Shown here piece by piece: positions 26,534 through 35,277 of a DNA stretch of 39,085 bases. Numbering within the stretch: position 1 is the stretch's first letter; each line of letters begins with the position of its first letter. The position numbers were made by a program, and so were the translations under genes. The notes beneath the pieces are model-generated. The model was not told where the DNA came from and did not search any database. It saw only the letters and a program-made list of their open reading frames with translations. This DNA is from Desulfobacteraceae bacterium (GTDB lineage Bacteria; Desulfobacterota; Desulfobacteria; Desulfobacterales; Desulfosarcinaceae). The stretch is taken from the NCBI GenBank assembly GCA_003599575.1, contig QZKV01000099.1:1-39085 (forward strand), in the 5' to 3' direction.

Positions 26534-26760
26534 ATAACTGCCGCCGTTTATCCAGCCGAAACTCCGTTCCGCCCCCCCGCACCTTTGCCGATATGATTCA
26601 TCACATCTGATATTGTCACTTCTCTTAGGGATTTGAGCGCTGATCTGATCCGGCCGCGGTTGCGCGGCTTGCCCGCCTTTTTCGGGGGCGGGGCTTGCAT
26701 ATCGCCAAAAGCCTTTTAAATTTCGGGCGAACGGCGGCACAAAATGGACCATTTAAACCA

Positions 26761-27648
26761 ATGCAGCGGATGGATGATGCTGGATCCAACAAAGGCATGA
26801 CCGGCCGTTTGGAATCGCAGCGATTGTTTTTTATCGACCACGGCGCGCGCAGTCATATCGGGTATGGGCGGCTTAGCAACGAAGATGCCGTATGGCATAC
26901 GCCGAAGAGGTTTTACGGCTGCGGCCATGGCTTTGTTTGGGCCGTGGCCGACGGTATCGGAGGCAACGGCAACGGTGACGTCGCCAGTCGCCTGGCCTGC
27001 GAACAGCTCGGAGACTATCATGCGCTGGCCGGCTGCAGCGCCAAGCCGGTGGCGGTCATGAAGCTGCGCCGTCGCATTGAGCAGACGATCCTGCGAGCGG
27101 ACCGGCACATCCGGCGCATTGCGCTTTTGGACCCGCGCTTGGTCCATATGGGAACCACTCTCTCGTGCCTGGTGTTGACCGCGGGGCAAAGCATCATCGG
27201 CCACGTGGGCGACAGCCGCATCTACCGCTTGCGCCGGAATCACTTAAGCTGCCTGACCAGGGATCACACCTTTGTTCAAGAGATGATTTTCGAAGGCGAG
27301 CTCGACCCGCGCAAAGCCCGCACCCATCCGCTGCGAAACATGCTGACCCTGGCCGTGGGCACCGAGGAACCCTTGGCCTACGTCGCGACCCGAATCGACC
27401 GGCTGCACCCGGACGACCGCTTTCTTTTGTGCACTGATGGCCTGCATAATGCTGTCGGCTATGGTCGCATTGCCGCCCGTCTGAGCCAAACCAGCGCCGC
27501 TGCGGATATTGCGGCCGCCCTGGTGGACGATGCCTTGTACCAGGGTGCCCTGGACAACGTAACGGCCCTTGTTGTCAAGCTCAATGGAGATGGTTCAAGG
27601 GGCCGACCTCAAAACGAGCCGACTGCTTTCAGCGGAGATAAACCGTGA
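26761..27648 (+). CDS. PP2C-type serine/threonine protein phosphatase
   Basis: About 295 residues. The PP2C metal and catalytic motifs are all present: GRLSNEDAV, WAVADGIGGNGNGD, MGTTLSCLVL, HVGDSRIYRLR, LTRDHTF, LLCTDGL and DNVTALVVKL. It is a soluble Mn/Mg-dependent phosphatase of the Stp/PrpC type. Its stop overlaps the start of the kinase gene, so it is very likely the kinase's cognate phosphatase. The start is uncertain: ATGs at 26761, 26770 and 26797 are in frame and none has a strong ribosome-binding site; a TTG at 26695 is also open. Confidence 0.93.
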   Translation: MQRMDDAGSNKGMTGRLESQRLFFIDHGARSHIGYGRLSNEDAVWHTPKRFYGCGHGFVWAVADGIGGNGNGDVASRLACEQLGDYHALAGCSAKPVAVMKLRRRIEQTILRADRHIRRIALLDPRLVHMGTTLSCLVLTAGQSIIGHVGDSRIYRLRRNHLSCLTRDHTFVQEMIFEGELDPRKARTHPLRNMLTLAVGTEEPLAYVATRIDRLHPDDRFLLCTDGLHNAVGYGRIAARLSQTSAAADIAAALVDDALYQGALDNVTALVVKLNGDGSRGRPQNEPTAFSGDKP

Positions 27649-29336
27649 TGACTACCAGGCAGGCTTGTGTGTTCACCACCGGAAGCATCATCGACGGCAA
27701 ATGGGTCGTCATCGAACTTATCGGCCGGGGCGGCATGGGGGAAGTCTACCGCGCCCATCAGCTCAACCTCAAGCGCGATGTCGCGATCAAGGTGATCTCC
27801 GAAGAACTGCTGGAGGGAGTGGGAGACAACCCCCATGAGGCGTCCGGCGCGCAGGGCCGATTTCATCGTGAAATGCAGACCATGGCCCAGGTGCGCCATC
27901 CCAACGTGCTGCAGATTTTCGACTACGGCAGGCTGGATGTCACAACTGGCGGCGGCAAATGCATACCCATGGAATATATCGCCATGGAGTATGTGCCCGG
28001 CGACACCCTGCGCTTTACCATGTCCGAAGAGGGCTTCGGGGAGGAGATCGGCCTGCTGTCCGACTGGTTGCGGCGTTACTTCCTGCCCGTGCTGGACGGT
28101 GTCGAGGCGATCCACGCCAAGGGCATTGTACACCGGGACCTTAAGCCGGAAAACATCTTGATGGACGGCGAAGCGCCCAAGATCGTCGATTTCGGTCTGG
28201 CGCGTTCCGTGAAGGTGCGCGCGGTATCCAATTCATGGGATATCAAAGGCACATGGTCCTACATGGCGCCGGAGCAGTTTGAAAATTTTCGCAAGTCAGG
28301 TCCGGAAGCCGATATTTACACCCTGGGCAAAATCTTGTTCGAAGCCGTCACCGGAAAACTGGATCCCAAGCGGGTGCCCTTCAAATCGGTTGGTCTGGAA
28401 TCAACAGCAACCCCGGTGCTGGCGGCCGTCGACAAGGTTATCCGCAAGGCCACGGCCCAAGAGGTCCACCAGCGTTATGCAGACATCGCCGAGATGCGCC
28501 GGGCGGTGCAGGATGTGTTGCGCACGGCCGCAACCGCGGAGGTGTCGCCGTTGCCGTCGACGAAGCCGCCTGCGGCCGTCCGATGGCTGTGGGCCGGAGT
28601 AGCCGCCGCATTGCTGGCCGTGTCCGGCATGACCGTCTATCATATATGGTTAGAAGCCGCTCCGACAGGAGGTCGGGAAGATACGCTTGGGGGCGAGCAA
28701 GCAGTCCCGGCGGAAAATCCATCGGGCCGGCTTGAGTCGCAATGGTACGCCGTTGATGGACAGCCCATGGTGCTGGTCGAGGGCCAAGAAGGTTTGCCGA
28801 CCTTTTATATCGACCGCTCGCCGGTAAGTTATCACAGTTTCCATGAGTTTCTCAATGCCGTGGCGGACAAGGTGCGCGTCGAAGACGGGGTGGTGAAATA
28901 TGACGATGAAATCTGGTTCTACTTAGGCGACGGTACGGCCCCCTACGAGCAAATCACCTATATCAACGGGCGTTTTTTCCTGCGCGACGCGGCCTGGGCC
29001 TCCAGCCCGGTGGTGCGGGTCACCTTTCAGGGCGCCCTGGCCTATGCGCGCCATTACAACAAAAACCTGCCCAGCTTGCAGGAATGGCAGGCCGGTCTGA
29101 CGCTGTTGGACAAGCAAGCCGGCAAAACACCCACCGAGCAGCCCCAACCATCTGCCTTCAAGGAATGGGTGAAGGACTCAGCAAAGCCGAGTATAACGGA
29201 AGGCGATGATATCCTGGTTAATACCGACTCCCGCGTGGCCGCCTGGCCTTTATCTGAGGCCGATCCGCCGAAACAATATCCCTGGGAAGGGTTTGCCGAC
29301 GTCGGATTTCGGACAATCATCAGGCTGGCTCAGTAA
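27648..29336 (+). CDS. Transmembrane Ser/Thr kinase with SUMF1/FGE-like sensor domain
   Basis: 562 residues. The cytosolic kinase has the Gly-loop GRGGMGEV (26-33), Lys48 in VAIKV, catalytic HRDLKPEN (162-169), DFG (181-183) and APEQF, all intact. A single helix (WLWAGVAAALLAVSGMTVYHIW, about 308-330) leads to an outer domain with FGE/SUMF1-like marks: FYIDRSPVSYHSFHEFLNAV, LPSLQEWQAG, EWVKDS and final GFRTII. The active-site Cys of formylglycine-generating enzymes is not apparent, so this is probably a ligand-binding version. ATG at 27648 shares a base with the phosphatase stop; a GTG at 27645 is an alternative. Confidence 0.92.
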   Translation: MTTRQACVFTTGSIIDGKWVVIELIGRGGMGEVYRAHQLNLKRDVAIKVISEELLEGVGDNPHEASGAQGRFHREMQTMAQVRHPNVLQIFDYGRLDVTTGGGKCIPMEYIAMEYVPGDTLRFTMSEEGFGEEIGLLSDWLRRYFLPVLDGVEAIHAKGIVHRDLKPENILMDGEAPKIVDFGLARSVKVRAVSNSWDIKGTWSYMAPEQFENFRKSGPEADIYTLGKILFEAVTGKLDPKRVPFKSVGLESTATPVLAAVDKVIRKATAQEVHQRYADIAEMRRAVQDVLRTAATAEVSPLPSTKPPAAVRWLWAGVAAALLAVSGMTVYHIWLEAAPTGGREDTLGGEQAVPAENPSGRLESQWYAVDGQPMVLVEGQEGLPTFYIDRSPVSYHSFHEFLNAVADKVRVEDGVVKYDDEIWFYLGDGTAPYEQITYINGRFFLRDAAWASSPVVRVTFQGALAYARHYNKNLPSLQEWQAGLTLLDKQAGKTPTEQPQPSAFKEWVKDSAKPSITEGDDILVNTDSRVAAWPLSEADPPKQYPWEGFADVGFRTIIRLAQ

Positions 29337-29393
29337 AAACACTCCGATCTCACCAAGCGGATCAAGGAGAGCATCCATCCGGACAAAAACCAC

Positions 29394-29461
29394 TTCCATC
29401 CTTCGTGTCCTTCGTGCTCTTCGTGGTGAAATCCAACAGGTGTCCGCGCGTGCGAACGTGC
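29394..29461. repeat. 68-bp direct repeat, copy 1
   Basis: Identical over 68 bp to 29631-29698. It begins with nested CTTCGTG units (short motif repeated about every 9 bp) and ends GCGAACGTGC. Past the end, the two copies keep partial similarity for about 8 more bases. These CTTCGTG/CACGAAG repeats typically accompany GxxExxY genes in bacterial genomes. Confidence 0.95.
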
Positions 29462-29481
29462 AGTTCTTCGCATTCGTTTTC

Positions 29482-29512
29482 TTCACCACGAAGGGCACGA
29501 AGAGCACGAAGG
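29482..29512. repeat. Inverted partial copy of the CACGAAG repeat
   Basis: The sequence from TTCACCACGAAG onward is the reverse complement of the first 31 bases of the direct repeat core, with 3 mismatches. It lies just downstream of copy 1 and faces copy 2, so the interval is flanked by facing repeats. Confidence 0.8.
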
Positions 29513-29530
29513 AGTCAGATAACAAAGCGC

Positions 29531-29626
29531 TTAATGCCATTTTTGAGCTTCGTGACGTTGAAGTTGATCAGCAATCTCCCGATGGACCTCGATGGCGCAA
29601 CCAATCACCTGCCTCGACAAGCTCAT
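29531..29626 (-). pseudogene. GxxExxY protein gene fragment
   Basis: Thirty-one codons begin MSLSRQVIGCAIEVHREIAD and then stop. The segment matches the start of GxxExxY proteins (typically a sequence like LSxxVIGAAIEVHRxLGPGLLESVYE), but the GPGLLES-type core and the rest of the roughly 125-residue family are missing. The same frame continues upstream through repeat copy 2 as an EEHEGHEG stretch, the usual sign of these genes' upstream repeats. It is a truncated remnant. Confidence 0.65.
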
Positions 29627-29744
29627 CAAATTCCATCCTTCGTGTCCTTCGTGCTCTTCGTGGTGAAATCCAACAGGTGTCCGCGCGTGCGAACGTGCGG
29701 TTCTCCGGTCCTGCCGGCCAGCGCGGGGGCTTGCAACCGCTTCT

Positions 29745-31094
29745 TCACACCAAGCCTTGATCCAGCATGGCATCCACCACCTTTATAAATCCGGCAATAT
29801 TGGCGCCAGCGACATAGTTGCCGGGCATGCCGTACTGCTCAGCGGCGGCCAGGCAGCTCGCATGAATGTTTTTCATGATCATTTGCAGCCGTCCGTCCAC
29901 TTCCGCCCTGGGCCAGCGCAGGCGCATGCTGTTTTGGGACATCTCCAACCCGGAAACAGCCACGCCGCCGGCGTTGGCAGCCTTGCCGGGGGCGAACAAC
30001 ACCCTGCTGTCCAGAAAGAGATCGACCCCCTGCGGCATGGTCGGCATATTGGCCCCCTCGGCGACCAGGTGAACCCCGCCGGCGACCAGGTGACCGGCAT
30101 CCTCGGCGTTGATCTCGTTCTGTGTGGCGCAGGGAAAGGCGCAATCGGCCTTGTGCCGCCAAAGCGGATTGCTCGCGGCGTCCGGGTCCGCGGGCGTATA
30201 CACCGCTCCCGGATAGGCCTCCGCGTATTCTTTGAGGCGGCCGCGGCGCACGGTTTTCAATGTTTTGACAAAAGTCAGTTTGTTCTCATCGATACCTTCT
30301 TCATCGAAGATGTAACCGGAAGAGTCGGACAGCGTAATCACTTGGGCCCCCAGCCCGATGAGCTTTTCAATTGTGAATTGGGCCACGTTGCCCGAGCCGG
30401 AAACCAGGCAGCGCTTGCCTTCGAGCGATCGGCCGCGGGTTTTCAGCATTTCAACTGCAAAGTAGACGCACCCGTACCCCGTGGCCTCCGGGCGGATCAG
30501 GCTTCCGCCCCAATTGAGGCTTTTGCCGGTCAAAACACCGCTGAACTCGTTGCGCAATTTTTTGTACATGCCGAACAGGAAACCGATTTCCCGCGCGCCG
30601 ACCCCGATATCTCCGGCCGGCACATCGGTGTCGGGGCCGATATGGCGATAAAGCTCGGCCATGAAGCTCTGGCAAAAGCGCATCACCTCATTGTCCGATT
30701 TTCCCTTGGGGTCGAAATCGGAACCACCTTTGCCGCCGCCCAGCGGCAGTGAGGTCAACGCATTTTTAAACACCTGTTCGAAGGCCAGGAATTTCAGGAT
30801 GGAGAGCGTCACCGAGGGATGAAAACGCAAGCCCCCTTTATACGGCCCGATGGCGCTGTTCATTTCGATCCTGAATCCCCGGTTGACTTGGGGGTGGCCC
30901 CGGTCGTCCATCCACGCCACACGGAACAGGATAACCCGCTCGGGCTCCACCAACCGCTCGAGGATCTTGTGGTGACGGTATTCGGGATGGCTGTCCAAGA
31001 CCGGCTTGACCGATGCCACCACCTCGCCGACGGCCTGGTGAAATTCCCGTTCACCCGCATCCCTGGCCTTGATGGTATCCATAATGTCCTGCAT
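29745..31094 (-). CDS. gdhA: NADP-type glutamate dehydrogenase
   Basis: 449 residues, standard size for hexameric GdhA. The substrate-binding region includes GPYKGGLRFHPSV, and the catalytic Lys lies in SLPLGGGKGGSDFDPKGKSD. The Rossmann domain has VSGSGNVAQFTIEKL. It interconverts 2-oxoglutarate plus ammonium and glutamate in the cytosol. The GSGNVA fingerprint with a following non-acidic region favours NADP. AAGGAG lies 10 nt before the ATG. The gene follows the PEP-binding protein and the Liv operon on the same strand, tying nitrogen assimilation to amino-acid uptake. Confidence 0.95.
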   Translation of the reverse strand: MQDIMDTIKARDAGEREFHQAVGEVVASVKPVLDSHPEYRHHKILERLVEPERVILFRVAWMDDRGHPQVNRGFRIEMNSAIGPYKGGLRFHPSVTLSILKFLAFEQVFKNALTSLPLGGGKGGSDFDPKGKSDNEVMRFCQSFMAELYRHIGPDTDVPAGDIGVGAREIGFLFGMYKKLRNEFSGVLTGKSLNWGGSLIRPEATGYGCVYFAVEMLKTRGRSLEGKRCLVSGSGNVAQFTIEKLIGLGAQVITLSDSSGYIFDEEGIDENKLTFVKTLKTVRRGRLKEYAEAYPGAVYTPADPDAASNPLWRHKADCAFPCATQNEINAEDAGHLVAGGVHLVAEGANMPTMPQGVDLFLDSRVLFAPGKAANAGGVAVSGLEMSQNSMRLRWPRAEVDGRLQMIMKNIHASCLAAAEQYGMPGNYVAGANIAGFIKVVDAMLDQGLV

Positions 31095-31172
31095 CTGTGT
31101 TTTTCTCCTTCCTCAGCCGGCCGTAGCGGATTGGATCCTCCAAACCCCTCGCCAGCCCTGTGATTAAAGATG

Positions 31173-34100
31173 CTATTCCGCCCACATCAATACGCCGGCG
31201 GAAGATTTGCCATCGATTTTGACGACCAGTCCTTTTTCAAGGGTCACATGCCGCACGAAGCGTGTTTCATTTTGCGGCGCCAGGGCCATCAGCCGATCCC
31301 AATCGATCCAACCGCCGCCCCTGGCGGCCACGGTCAAGTAGCCGATGCCCAGGGTAGCGATATTATGGAAAAAGTGGCTCCCCTGGGAAGGGTCGGCATT
31401 CAGATTCGCTGCGGTGGTTTCCACAATTGCGGCCACCGCGGAGATATCGTTCCAGGTCACCGGAATTCCCAGCCGGTGGTCCGCCGATCCCCAGCGCCCC
31501 GGTCCGATCAGCACATACCGGCGCCCCTGGCGGGCGATGATGCGGTTCAAATGCGCGATTTGAGCGGCGATATCCTTGGTACGGTCGGGATCGAAACGCT
31601 CGGGCGGCACCAACAGGAGATCTTGGATGTTTTGCTGAGAACCATTGCCCAAGGCCTGGCGTGAAAAACAAAAGGCGCGCCGTTCATCGGCTGCGCTGAC
31701 GGTCACAGGCAAGCTCTGCTCCCGTTTGGCCATGGGGCGGATCTGTAACAGCCAGAAGACGTAAGGCCCGCTGCCCGTCGGGGGCGGATCGACGGCGAAT
31801 TCGATTTCGACCGGGCAGCCCATACCGCGCTGGCCCATATCCAGAAGATCGGTCACGACCTCGGCCAAAGGAAAGAGATCGTGTTTCAATACGCTGGCAA
31901 AGGTGATCAGTTTGCGCCCCGGCAGCGTGCCTGTATCGCGTATCCGCTGATCGGCCTCCACATATGTGGAGGAAAGCAACCGGACGGCCGGGTGGTGTGC
32001 CATGTCATCCACGGAACATACTTCTAAAAGCGCATCCACATCCGCCGGTTCGCTTTCAGGCTGCGGCGGTAATTTCAAAGCAAAGAAAGAACGCTGCGCA
32101 TTCTCCAGGACTTTGGACAAGCTGTCGATTTGCGGCAACAGCTGGGGATATCTGGGTGAAAACCGCAGGCAGGGCCATCCTTCGACAATGGCACGGCCCA
32201 GGCCCAGGGCGATATGCACGATCCCCTCTTCCGGCTTCATGTAGGCAACCGGATAAAAATTATAGGATTGGGCCAGGCCTGAAATGGCGGGATAATGACG
32301 GCTCTCGACCGTTTGTCCCACGACCGGCTGAATGAGGACGGCCATGCGATCTTCCTCGGTCCGGTAGGGCGATCGTCCGGCAAAAGCCCGCGAGGAAGCA
32401 AAATAGGTCGATGCGTAGACGCGCTGGACGGCGTGCAGCAACCGGGTGAGGCGAACTTGCGTATTGGGATGCTGGTTGGGGATCATGACCGTTTTGTAAA
32501 TGCCGGCGCTCGGCTGCGCCTGGGCATCCTCATGCAGGCTGGAGGATCGCACGGCCAGGGGGCCAACGGCGCTTGCAAGGAAGGATGCGAGCTTAAGGGC
32601 CATCTCTTCCGGAAAAACAGCCGCGGTAAATGCGTGTTCAATGTCCGGGTCCGCCATGGCGGCAACGGAATCAGGCGGCAAATTATTTTGCTTCAAAAAA
32701 GCATCGAAACACTCGGTGGTCAACACCATTGTTCTGGGGATGCGGATATCGACGTTGGGATATTTCAGTCCGACATCGGGCGCGTTTTTGAGCAGCGCCG
32801 CCAGGAAGGCCAGTCCTCTGGCTTTTCCGCCCAGCGATCCTCTTCCGATTCTGGCGAATTCCGCCGTGGGGTCGTAACTGGTTCCGACATCCACGACAAC
32901 TCCGCGCTGGCGCTCCTGGCGCTGCGTGAGGATGGCATCGCGGATAAAGCTGCGCAACTCCGGCAGGCTGGCGAAATCGGTGACCTTGACGGCGCGCAGG
33001 CTTTGGGCGAGTTCAATTTCCATGCGCGCCATCATCCAGGTCGAAAAATCCTCGCGTCGGGCATGATATTCGATGGATGCATCGGGAATCGTATCGAGCA
33101 CCTGCGCCATGGACCGCAGGGTGGCGGCCCGGGCGACTTCCCGGCCGTCGGGAAATCGAAAGACAAACTCTTCAAACCCCAGGGAGCGGATGAAAAATTC
33201 CCTCAACTCCTGATGCAACGCCGAAGAATTCTTGTCGATGAACCGCACGCCCAGCGCTTCAGCCTTGGACCGGTTGCCGGGCTCGGAGCTAAACAACAGC
33301 AACGGCAACTCGGGATTATCCTTTTGGATGGCGGCCAGCAGGTCAATGCCGGCCTCCTTGTTCAGCCCGGCGCCCATCGAAAAACGGGCATCGCACAAAA
33401 CGGTCAGCATGAAAGGCGCAAAACGCCGGTACAAAGCCAGGGCGCTCTCAAAAGAACCGGCCAGCAGAATCTTCGGCCGGCCGCGCATGCGCAGAATACG
33501 ATGTTCTTCATTCAACGACTCGTCCATGACCAACTGGGTCTGACGCACGATTTCCTTGTAAATGAATGGAAGCAGCGATGAAAGATAGAGTGGGGAGTCT
33601 TCGACCAGCAGGATCACCCGCACACCGGCCGCGCGGGTATCGAAATCCACATTCCAGCGGTCTTCCGTCGACTTCACCAGCGCCAGCAAAAGATCGGTAT
33701 TGCCGAGCCAGACAAATCGGCGGCCCACCTCACGGCAGTATGTTTCGGCCTCTCCATTTTGAAAAGGCGCGGTCTGATGGGATAGAAAACAGATGGGCAC
33801 CTGCGGATAGTGCATACTGATTTCACTGCACAATTGCGCGGGCGGCATATCTTCGCGACGAGCCACGCTGATCACCAGGTCAAAGGGATTTTCCGAAAGC
33901 ATCTGCAGGGCTTCGCGAGGGCCGGAGACCCAGCTGATGCGCGGAGGCCGGGTCAGATTCAAGCCGCGGTACTCATGGATGATCCGGCCGGCCAGGCGCC
34001 CGTCTTCCTCCATGATAAAGGCGTCGTAGGGAGTGGAAATCAGCAGGATCTCCTGAACCCGCCTGGCCATGAGTTCGTAGAACACCTTGAAAGAAGGCTC

Positions 34101-34199
34101 AAGCCGATCGTATTTTCGTCTAACGGGCATGATGCCGAGCGCCTCCACTCTTGGCGCTGCGTCTGCGTTTTCCGCCGCAGGCAGCCTTGCAAACGCCAT
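31173..34199 (-). CDS. PEP/pyruvate-binding (PPDK N-terminal) protein with receiver-like domains
   Basis: 1008 residues. The first about 180 residues and the next about 150 (RVILLVEDSPLYLSSLLPFI) look like two response-receiver folds, with another receiver-like stretch at FMLTVLCDARFSMGAG. A PPDK/PEP-synthase ATP-grasp domain follows (about 430-780): GGKARGLAFLAALL, LAVRSSSLHEDAQAQPSAGIY, VFWLLQIRPM. The C-terminus has RYVLIGPGRWGSADHRLGIPV. No swivelling phosphohistidine domain is visible, so the complete PEP synthase cycle is unlikely. The start is ATG 34199 with GGTGAG; ATG 34130 with GGAGG is an alternative. Confidence 0.88.
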   Translation of the reverse strand: MAFARLPAAENADAAPRVEALGIMPVRRKYDRLEPSFKVFYELMARRVQEILLISTPYDAFIMEEDGRLAGRIIHEYRGLNLTRPPRISWVSGPREALQMLSENPFDLVISVARREDMPPAQLCSEISMHYPQVPICFLSHQTAPFQNGEAETYCREVGRRFVWLGNTDLLLALVKSTEDRWNVDFDTRAAGVRVILLVEDSPLYLSSLLPFIYKEIVRQTQLVMDESLNEEHRILRMRGRPKILLAGSFESALALYRRFAPFMLTVLCDARFSMGAGLNKEAGIDLLAAIQKDNPELPLLLFSSEPGNRSKAEALGVRFIDKNSSALHQELREFFIRSLGFEEFVFRFPDGREVARAATLRSMAQVLDTIPDASIEYHARREDFSTWMMARMEIELAQSLRAVKVTDFASLPELRSFIRDAILTQRQERQRGVVVDVGTSYDPTAEFARIGRGSLGGKARGLAFLAALLKNAPDVGLKYPNVDIRIPRTMVLTTECFDAFLKQNNLPPDSVAAMADPDIEHAFTAAVFPEEMALKLASFLASAVGPLAVRSSSLHEDAQAQPSAGIYKTVMIPNQHPNTQVRLTRLLHAVQRVYASTYFASSRAFAGRSPYRTEEDRMAVLIQPVVGQTVESRHYPAISGLAQSYNFYPVAYMKPEEGIVHIALGLGRAIVEGWPCLRFSPRYPQLLPQIDSLSKVLENAQRSFFALKLPPQPESEPADVDALLEVCSVDDMAHHPAVRLLSSTYVEADQRIRDTGTLPGRKLITFASVLKHDLFPLAEVVTDLLDMGQRGMGCPVEIEFAVDPPPTGSGPYVFWLLQIRPMAKREQSLPVTVSAADERRAFCFSRQALGNGSQQNIQDLLLVPPERFDPDRTKDIAAQIAHLNRIIARQGRRYVLIGPGRWGSADHRLGIPVTWNDISAVAAIVETTAANLNADPSQGSHFFHNIATLGIGYLTVAARGGGWIDWDRLMALAPQNETRFVRHVTLEKGLVVKIDGKSSAGVLMWAE

Positions 34200-34234
34200 T
34201 GCTCACCAGCCGAACGATAAAGGAACCAACTTAC

Positions 34235-34262
34235 AATATGTTTCCCGGCTGTCGTATTTCAA
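34235..34262 (-). promoter_or_regulatory. Candidate sigma-70 promoter for the PEP-binding protein gene
   Basis: On the minus strand TTGAAA (34257-34262) and CATATT (34235-34240) are 16 nt apart and lie 36 bp before the ATG at 34199. The fit is 5/6 and 4/6. No terminator was seen between livM and this gene, so read-through is also possible. Confidence 0.35.
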
Positions 34263-34305
34263 ATGATTTTAGGGGAATTTCAGATGTACATGCACATTTT
34301 GGGAG

Positions 34306-35277
34306 CTATTTCTTCCGGATGGACATGCCGAACAAACCGCGCGGCGCCCAGACGATCACAACCGCCAGCAGCAGCCCGAAGAAGAGCTTATGGCCGGTTT
34401 CGATGAAGTTTTTGAAGATGAATTCATCCAGGCTGGTGATCAGCAGTGCGCCGATGCAGGGTCCCACGAGCGTGGTCATGCCGCCGAACAGGGACGCGAC
34501 GATGGGCATGACCGACCAGGAACCATCAAAAGCGGAGTCCGGGTCAAGGAAATGCACATAGTGAGCGTAAAAGGCTCCCATCAGCGCGGTACAAAACGCC
34601 GAGACCATGAGGGCCAGCAGTTTGGTCCGGAAGACCGGCACCCCGATGCCGGCCGCGGCCTCTTCGTCTCCATGCACGGCCGACATGGCCAGCCCTCTGT
34701 TGGAGCGACGAATCAGGTAGATGCTCACGTAGACAGCCAGCATCATCAGCGCGGCCAAATAGTAATTGGTCGTGCGCGAGACGTAAAAATCCAGAGTCGT
34801 TCCTCCCAAGCGGATGGGCGGAAGCGACGGAATGTTGAACAGGCCCTGGGAACCGGCGGTCAGCGAAGTCATGTTTAATGTCAACAGCTTCATCACCTCG
34901 GCGAAACCCAAAATGGCGAGTGCAAAATAGGGCCCGCGCAGCCGAAATGCCGGAATTCCGATCACCATGGCCCCCAAAACCCCCAGCAGGGCAGCGACGG
35001 CCATGGCCGCAAAAGGATTCCATCCGGCCTTGACCACCAGCAAGGCCGAAGCATAGGCGCCGATTCCAAAAAAAGCCGCATGTCCGAAGGAGACCTGACC
35101 GCAAATGCCGGCCAGCAGGTTCCAGGCCAAAGAGACGGAGCCCAGAATCAATGCGATGATGAAGATGCTCAGATAATAAGGGTTGAAGAAAAGCACTACG
35201 GGCAGGATGAAGACAATACTGAAGGTTGCGACGGCTGCGGTCTTTTCAGTCATCTGCAGGAAACTTTTCGGTTTCAT
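34306..35277 (-). CDS. livM: Branched-chain amino acid ABC transporter permease LivM
   Basis: 323 residues with about 8-9 membrane helices. The LivM signature is clear: AWNLLAGICGQVSFGHAAFFGIGAYASALL, then RGPYFALAILGFAEVM, with FGGMTTLVGPCIGALLI near the end. It forms the inner-membrane channel with LivH. Its ATG is directly adjacent to the LivH stop with no gap. It is the last gene of the Liv block. Confidence 0.95.
   Translation of the reverse strand: MKPKSFLQMTEKTAAVATFSIVFILPVVLFFNPYYLSIFIIALILGSVSLAWNLLAGICGQVSFGHAAFFGIGAYASALLVVKAGWNPFAAMAVAALLGVLGAMVIGIPAFRLRGPYFALAILGFAEVMKLLTLNMTSLTAGSQGLFNIPSLPPIRLGGTTLDFYVSRTTNYYLAALMMLAVYVSIYLIRRSNRGLAMSAVHGDEEAAAGIGVPVFRTKLLALMVSAFCTALMGAFYAHYVHFLDPDSAFDGSWSVMPIVASLFGGMTTLVGPCIGALLITSLDEFIFKNFIETGHKLFFGLLLAVVIVWAPRGLFGMSIRKK

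Noticed and set aside
26668..26695. CCCGCC/GGCGGG hairpin before the PP2C gene
   Set aside because: The T-run lies in the loop rather than after the stem, so it is not a convincing terminator.
29206..29760. Plus-strand frame of 184 codons through the repeats
   Set aside because: It spans the kinase end and both 68-bp repeats; its translation simply repeats the DNA repeat and shows no protein family.
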